From: an uncultured bacterium
GTDB taxonomy: Bacteria; Cyanobacteriota; Vampirovibrionia; Gastranaerophilales; Gastranaerophilaceae
Length of the DNA: 8,929 nt
Reading direction: 5' to 3'
Assembly (NCBI GenBank): GCA_900553205.1
Contig: USCK01000072.1
Span: 1 to 8,929, forward strand
Within the stretch, counting starts at the first letter, position 1. Each line of letters starts with the position of its first letter. Below are positions 5,231 to 8,929 of this stretch, piece by piece. Below the pieces are notes generated by a model, which saw nothing but the letters and a program-made list of their open reading frames with translations, did no database searches and was not told the DNA's origin. The position numbers were made by a program, and so were the translations under genes.

Positions 5231-5574
5231 TATTTTATCTCCTTGAGAAGTTCTTTTATTGAATTATCTATTTCTTTAAAAGATTTTCCTAATGCTTGTG
5301 ATTTCCCTACAAATATAATTGATTGAGTGTCTTTAAAATCAAACCCTTCTTTGATAATTAATCTCATGCTTTCTCTCATCAAGCGCTTTAGTCTGTTTCT
5401 TTTTACTGCACGTTTGTGAGTTTTTTTACTGACAACAAAACCTATCTTGCAATCTGCATCTGCTTTTTTGCGCCCCAAAAACATTACTACTCCGTTTTTG
5501 TAAAAAGAATTTTGGATACGATATGTAGCATTAAAGGCTGCCTTGTTTTTCAGTCTGTAATTTCTTTTTAGCAT
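5230..5574 (-). CDS. rnpA: Ribonuclease P protein component
   Basis: This is the protein subunit of RNase P, which helps the catalytic RNA cut 5' leaders from pre-tRNAs. From ATG at 5574 the protein has 114 residues, starts MLKRNYRLKNKAAFN, and carries the family motif KRAVKRNRLKRLMRE with the RNR core at about 59-61, plus KIGFVVSKK before it. I prefer this ATG to the TTG at 5592 because MLKRxYRL is the usual N-terminus of the family and nothing resembling a ribosome site precedes the TTG. The GGAG before the ATG is 12 bases away, which is long. In most bacteria rnpA follows rpmH and precedes yidD/yidC. Here it follows a GerE-like gene and precedes an unknown gene. Confidence 0.93.
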   Translation of the reverse strand: MLKRNYRLKNKAAFNATYRIQNSFYKNGVVMFLGRKKADADCKIGFVVSKKTHKRAVKRNRLKRLMRESMRLIIKEGFDFKDTQSIIFVGKSQALGKSFKEIDNSIKELLKEIK

Positions 5575-5580
5575 ACAAAT

Positions 5581-5608
5581 ATTATACTCCAATTATTATA
5601 GTGGTAAA
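5581..5608 (-). promoter_or_regulatory. Possible rnpA promoter
   Basis: Minus strand: TTTACC (5603-5608), 16 bases, then TATAAT (5581-5586). The -10 box ends six bases before the rnpA ATG at 5574, so transcription would begin at or next to the start codon. A second TATAAT at 5595-5600 has no partner. In an AT-rich gap of this kind chance matches are common. Confidence 0.35.
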
Positions 5609-5611
5609 TAT

Positions 5612-5836
5612 TTATATCATAATATTTTTGGAATTGATAACTCCCAGTTTTATTGCTCTTACTGCAAGTACAACCCTTGAATGAATACCTGTTTTTTCAT
5701 AAATAGACGCTATATGTGCTTTTATAGTGTGGGTTGAGATATAGAGTTTTTGGGCTATTTCAGAGTTTGAGTAGCCTTCAATAATCAATTTCAAAACTTC
5801 ATATTCTCTATCTGTTAAATTCCAAATACTGTTCAT
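5612..5836 (-). CDS. GerE/LuxR-type stand-alone HTH regulator
   Basis: The 74-residue protein consists almost wholly of a LuxR C-terminal DNA-binding domain: LTDREYEVLKLIIEGYSNSE (7-26), IAQKLYISTHTIKAHIASIY (27-46), then EKTGIHSRVVLAVRAIKLGVI. All core residues of the family are present, including the recognition helix TIKAHIASIYEKTG. There is no receiver or ligand domain, as in Bacillus GerE, which has the same length. The ATG has no Shine-Dalgarno; instead the stop of a 14-codon upstream frame overlaps it as ATGA, so translation is probably coupled. The gene is followed by rnpA after a short gap (38 bases to the ATG used here). Targets are unknown. Confidence 0.9.
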   Translation of the reverse strand: MNSIWNLTDREYEVLKLIIEGYSNSEIAQKLYISTHTIKAHIASIYEKTGIHSRVVLAVRAIKLGVINSKNIMI

Positions 5837-5877
5837 ATTATATATGATACTGTATTTTTTCTAAAATCCTTTAACAT
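5833..5877 (-). CDS. Putative 14-residue leader peptide coupled to the GerE-like gene
   Basis: ATG at 5877 opens MLKDFRKNTVSYII and ends in TGA (5833-5835), which overlaps the next ATG as ATGA. An AGGT sequence lies four bases before the ATG. It would supply the ribosomes for the downstream gene, which lacks its own ribosome site. The peptide is short and shows no run of a single amino acid, so classical attenuation is not evident. It is inferred only from position and overlap. Confidence 0.4.
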   Translation of the reverse strand: MLKDFRKNTVSYII

Positions 5878-5968
5878 ATTTACCTGTTTATTTTAATTTC
5901 TAAAAATTTTTTAACAAAAAAGGCAATTTTTGATAGAAAAAATACTTTATAAATAATAGAGGATAATA

Positions 5969-6892
5969 ATGGTAGAATTTTACGATATCAATTTCTTGAA
6001 TATTTCACCTCAAGACAGCACAAAACGAAAATCAGCCGTGCAGTCTGATAAAGATGAGTTGTTGTTTATCAGAAAACCTGAATCATCTCATGAAAAATTC
6101 TTCCCTTATCTATCTTTAAAACAAACCAAAATAACCCCACCAAAAGTCGGGAATGTTACAAAACCTTTTGAGTCCAGAACGATGTCTTTGATGTACAAAG
6201 TTCCTCATAAAACAAATTTGTTGAATGTTGCACAAAATCATCTGGGAATCCAAGAGGTTACGGAGCAGGAATATAGCAAACTCTCTCAAAAGGAAAAACA
6301 AAATACGCAAATGCATCTAATTGGCAAACACGGTGAATTAAATCATCAATGGTGCGCTCATACAGTCAGTCATTTGTCGGAAGAAGCAGGCATGGATATC
6401 GGTGGACACAAAAAATCTGTCCAACAGTTTGTAGATTGGGCAACCGAGAACAAAACATACATACCGATAAAAGAACAAGAAATTACAAAAAATAATTATA
6501 AGCAAGAACGTGCATCACGAGAAAAACAAATAAAACAACAAACAAAATCTATGCACGAGGGTGATTTTATTATTTGGAAATCATCTTATGTTGCGCAACT
6601 TCCAAAAGGACAATTAGCACAAACCAAATCAAGCCATATAGGTATAATAGAATCCGTTAATCCAAACGGCACTGTTACGGTAATTGAAGGAAATGCAAAC
6701 GAAGCACGAACCGACAAAGCCGAAAGAGAACTTGTAAATGTTTCTTACGAAGGGGTTTCGGGTAATCAAGAGGTTGGTGAATTTCAAGAAGCTAACAGGC
6801 GTGACGGTCTAATTAGAAAAATATACACCCCAAAAGAACTTGCATCATTTGGCTATAGTGGTTATATAGATAACAGCAAAATAGTTAAATAA
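5969..6892 (+). CDS. CHAP/NlpC-like amidase-fold protein without signal peptide
   Basis: Likely a papain-fold (CHAP-like) cysteine amidase or peptidase. In its 307 residues the candidate catalytic Cys is C129 in HQWCAHTVSHLSEEAG and the candidate His is H223 in SSHIGIIESV. A polar residue is offered by VIEGNAN (E240 or N242). The order Cys, His, then a polar residue with GNxN-like spacing is typical of this fold. Residues 1-80 are not recognised. A hydrophilic Lys/Gln-rich insert (165-195) separates the two halves. No signal peptide or membrane span is seen, so export, if any, must use another route. AGAGGA (5958-5963) lies five bases before the ATG. It is a lone plus-strand gene ending three bases from the convergent dCMP deaminase gene. 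Substrate (peptidoglycan or other) is not known. Confidence 0.7.
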   Translation: MVEFYDINFLNISPQDSTKRKSAVQSDKDELLFIRKPESSHEKFFPYLSLKQTKITPPKVGNVTKPFESRTMSLMYKVPHKTNLLNVAQNHLGIQEVTEQEYSKLSQKEKQNTQMHLIGKHGELNHQWCAHTVSHLSEEAGMDIGGHKKSVQQFVDWATENKTYIPIKEQEITKNNYKQERASREKQIKQQTKSMHEGDFIIWKSSYVAQLPKGQLAQTKSSHIGIIESVNPNGTVTVIEGNANEARTDKAERELVNVSYEGVSGNQEVGEFQEANRRDGLIRKIYTPKELASFGYSGYIDNSKIVK

Positions 6893-6895
6893 TTT

Positions 6896-7345
6896 TTATT
6901 GTTGGTTTTCAAGTTCCTTTTTTATGTCATTAACGGTTACACGAATTATTTCGGAGTTGTCGTCTTTTCTCAAGAAAACTTCTTTTATCCCAGATTGAAC
7001 AATAAATCTTTTACATAATATACAAATAAAATTGTGTCCGTAGATATACATAGATGCGTCCATACATCTATCTTGACCGGCTTGAATTATTGCATTTTGT
7101 TCAGCGTGTATCGAACGGCAGGTTTCGTATCTGGTTCCGGATTGAATATTGTTTTTTATTCTGTAACATTCGCCTCGTTCATAACAAGATTCAACACCTG
7201 ACGGGGTTCCGTTGTAGCCTGTAGCTTTAATTTTTTTATCTTGTCCGACAATAACGGCACCGACTTGTGCTCTTAAACAATTAGAACGAGAAGAACAAGT
7301 TTTTGCTAAGTCCATAAAATATTCTGTCCAAGGCTTGATACTCAT
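6896..7345 (-). CDS. Deoxycytidylate (dCMP) deaminase family protein
   Basis: A zinc enzyme that converts dCMP to dUMP, feeding dTMP synthesis by thymidylate synthase. The 149 residues contain RAQVGAVIV (25-33), ATGYNGTPSG (41-50) and CRSIHAEQNAII (76-87), where H80 is the zinc ligand and E82 the proton donor. The second metal motif is ICILC (107-111), with C108 and C111 as ligands; the usual proline before the first Cys is replaced by Ile. Length and order fit the ComEB/dCMP deaminase family rather than cytidine deaminase. GGAGG (7354-7358) lies eight bases before the ATG. It starts 41 bases after the histidine kinase gene on the same strand, so they may share a transcript. Confidence 0.9.
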   Translation of the reverse strand: MSIKPWTEYFMDLAKTCSSRSNCLRAQVGAVIVGQDKKIKATGYNGTPSGVESCYERGECYRIKNNIQSGTRYETCRSIHAEQNAIIQAGQDRCMDASMYIYGHNFICILCKRFIVQSGIKEVFLRKDDNSEIIRVTVNDIKKELENQQ

Positions 7346-7386
7346 AATACATACCTCCGAGAATTATTATAACACCAAAAATTTAC

Positions 7387-8652
7387 TTATTCTTCTTTTA
7401 GCAAAGGAATTGAAACAATAAATGTTGAGCCGTTATTGACTTCGCTCATTAAAGATATTTTTCCACCATGAAGTTCTACAAGTTCCTTAGTGATTGTTAA
7501 TCCTAAACCTGTGGAACTTTCTTTCTTAGTATAAGCACTATCAAGTTGAACAAATTTTGCAAAGATTTTGCCATGATATTTTTTATCAATACCTATACCG
7601 TTGTCGTGAACCTTGATAGAAAATACATCGCCTTCTTTTTTGCCTTCTATATCAACTTGTCCCTGTTCAGGGCTGAACTTGATAGCGTTGTTTACCAAAT
7701 TATATAAGATTTGTTGGATTTTTTGATAATCTGCATAAACTTCAAAATCTTCATCTAAAATTTTGTTAAGTGTAATTGATTTTTTGATTGCCAATGGTTC
7801 TAAAATATTAACAACTTCATCTAACGCTCTTGAAATATAAAAAGTCGAACGTACAAGTTTTACGGCTTTTGCTTCGATTTTAGAAATATCAAGGATTTCA
7901 TTAATCATACTCAACAAATGAATGCCAGAAACTCTAATATCTGAAATATATTCAGCCTGTTTAGGGTTTAAAACACCATACAGATTTGTTGCAAGTATTT
8001 CTGAAAACCCGAGAATCGCATTCAGTGGTGTTCTCAATTCGTGCGATACATTTGCCAAAAATTCGTTCTTTGCTTTATCTGCTTCCAGAATTTTTTCGTT
8101 TTGTTCTTTGATTATTTTCAAAGCTTCGTTCTTTTCCACAATTCCGTCTTTCAAGGCTTTTAATTGAATTTTGAAAACATTAGAAAGCTCTAAATCCTTG
8201 ATTAAGTACGAAAGGATAGATGTACAAGATTTCAGAACATCTAAATCAATGCTTGTGTAATATTTGGATTGTTTTTTAGCAACAATTAGGAATCCGAATA
8301 TGGTTGAACCTATTCCCAATTTTTGGAGCATAAATGATTTACAGCCGATAATTTTGAGAGATTTAACTATTTCAGAGGTTTCGTCAAGTAAATATCCACC
8401 GTCTCGATACATCATTTCCATAACTTTTGGAGTTAGTTTAAAAATCGTATCAATAATATTATCGTTATCTTTATTGGCAGAGAATTTCAGTTGAGCACCT
8501 TCAGGAATAAGATAATAAATATATGCCTGCTCGTAGTCAAATATGCTTGCAAGACGTTCAAATACAGTCGAAGCTGAAACATCAGAATTCAAATTTGTTT
8601 CAAAAAACGACGGAATTACTCTCAATACTTCTTCATTAGTCAGTTTCATCAT
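7387..8652 (-). CDS. Cytoplasmic sensor histidine kinase with GAF-like input domain
   Basis: An ATP-dependent histidine autokinase that passes phosphate to a response regulator. Of the 421 residues, 1-160 form a GAF-like input region (FERLASIFDYEQAYIYYLIP, FGFLIVAKK), joined by a coiled-coil-like helix (165-195). The H box is FLANVSHELRTPLNAILGFS with H204. The ATP domain holds the N box (ILYNLVNNAIKFSPEQG, 315-331), G1 (DNGIGI, 350-355), F box (KIFAKFVQL) and G2 (TGLGLTITKE, 381-390). There is no membrane span, receiver domain or neighbouring response regulator, so it looks like an orphan soluble kinase. MM at 8652 and 8649 both could start; neither has a Shine-Dalgarno. The dCMP deaminase gene follows after 41 bases. 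Confidence 0.93.
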   Translation of the reverse strand: MMKLTNEEVLRVIPSFFETNLNSDVSASTVFERLASIFDYEQAYIYYLIPEGAQLKFSANKDNDNIIDTIFKLTPKVMEMMYRDGGYLLDETSEIVKSLKIIGCKSFMLQKLGIGSTIFGFLIVAKKQSKYYTSIDLDVLKSCTSILSYLIKDLELSNVFKIQLKALKDGIVEKNEALKIIKEQNEKILEADKAKNEFLANVSHELRTPLNAILGFSEILATNLYGVLNPKQAEYISDIRVSGIHLLSMINEILDISKIEAKAVKLVRSTFYISRALDEVVNILEPLAIKKSITLNKILDEDFEVYADYQKIQQILYNLVNNAIKFSPEQGQVDIEGKKEGDVFSIKVHDNGIGIDKKYHGKIFAKFVQLDSAYTKKESSTGLGLTITKELVELHGGKISLMSEVNNGSTFIVSIPLLKEE

Positions 8653-8661
8653 AATAAATTA

Positions 8662-8689
8662 ATTGTAACAAACTGATAGAGTATTTCAA
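8662..8689 (-). promoter_or_regulatory. Promoter of the histidine kinase gene
   Basis: Minus strand: TTGAAA (-35, 8684-8689, 5 of 6), a 16-base spacer and TACAAT (-10, 8662-8667, 5 of 6). Only nine bases separate the -10 box from the ATG at 8652. Transcription from a normal position would leave a leader of about two to four bases. Confidence 0.65.
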
Positions 8690-8739
8690 ATTGTAAACAA
8701 AGGTTACAGAACATAGATGTGATAATGTCTAAAACAAAC

Positions 8740-8929
8740 TTAAACTTTTTTCATTTTAAATGCAAAGTATTTGAACAACACATAAGTTACAACTGCAGAG
8801 AGAACAAGTGCAAAGGCTTGGGCAATATCTGTTTCTATAACTGCAGGAAGAAGGTCTGTTTTTTCAAATGCTGATGCAAAGATTTCTAACACAAAAGCGT
8901 TTACCAAATAACCCACAAACCAAGTTGAT
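8740..8929 (-). CDS. GtrA-like membrane protein, C-terminal part
   Basis: The last 62 residues of a protein whose N-terminus lies beyond the right edge; the stop TAA is at 8740-8742. The segment is hydrophobic: STWFVGYLVNAFVLEIFAS, a short polar loop (EKTDLLPAVIETD), then a span ending AVVTYVLFKYFAFKMKKV. The final helix with an aromatic/basic FKYFAFK end, after an N-containing span, resembles the GtrA family, small four-span proteins linked to flipping or transfer of lipid-linked sugars. Being partial, the assignment is tentative. The gene ends 87 bases before the divided histidine kinase start on the same strand; no strong terminator is visible between them. Confidence 0.6.
   Translation of the reverse strand, partial: STWFVGYLVNAFVLEIFASAFEKTDLLPAVIETDIAQAFALVLSAVVTYVLFKYFAFKMKKV

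Noticed and set aside
5575..5592. TTG at 5592 as the rnpA start (adds six residues)
   Set aside because: No ribosome site precedes it, the added residues MEYNIC overlap promoter-like sequence, and the family normally begins near MLKRxYRL, which fits the ATG at 5574.

Overview
The window is AT-rich (roughly one third G+C by eye) and mostly carries bacterial housekeeping genes on the minus strand. The translation-gene set, a stand-alone RpoD-family sigma factor, a GerE-like regulator, a soluble PAS/GAF-style histidine kinase and a CHAP-like amidase would fit an uncultured gut Vampirovibrionia/Melainabacteria (Gastranaerophilales) genome. That placement is an inference from gene content and the look of the proteins, without any search, and other low-GC phyla remain possible.

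Layout. Positions 1-733 (minus) hold the N-terminal part of an unrecognised protein with a repetitive Pro/Lys/Gln/Asn-rich tail that runs off the left edge. It is divergent from an RpoD-family sigma factor at 839-1738 (plus). Two strong intrinsic terminators (1874-1903 and 1912-1940) separate the sigma gene from the convergent block tRNA-Trp - secE - nusG - rplK - rplA (4136 down to 1946, minus). The block has a plausible promoter at 4202-4230 and ends after rplA, so rplJ and rplL do not follow. rpmG (4270-4437), a 55-codon gene, sits just upstream. Behind another perfect hairpin (4471-4503) lies a second minus-strand group: a GerE-like HTH gene (5612-5836), rnpA (5230-5574) and an unrecognised gene overlapping the rnpA stop by one base (4634-5230). 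A CHAP/papain-like amidase candidate (5969-6892) is on the plus strand. It is followed on the minus strand by a dCMP deaminase gene (6896-7345), a cytoplasmic histidine kinase gene (7387-8652) and the C-terminal end of a GtrA-like membrane protein (8740-8929).

How the genes work together. secE, nusG, rplK, rplA, rpmG, tRNA-Trp and rnpA serve protein export, transcription elongation, ribosome assembly and tRNA maturation. The sigma factor, GerE-like protein and histidine kinase are regulators whose targets cannot be read from the window.

Most notable observations. (1) A small two-helix RNA element with compensatory base changes sits one base upstream of the Shine-Dalgarno of both rplK and rplA, so each cistron may carry its own L1-type operator. 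(2) A 14-codon upstream reading frame ends in an ATGA overlap with the start of the GerE-like gene, which has no Shine-Dalgarno of its own. (3) The histidine kinase has a strong promoter placed so close to the ATG that the mRNA should be nearly leaderless. (4) The partial left-edge protein carries a 72-residue repeat whose copies differ almost only at third codon positions and contain an in-frame palindromic element.
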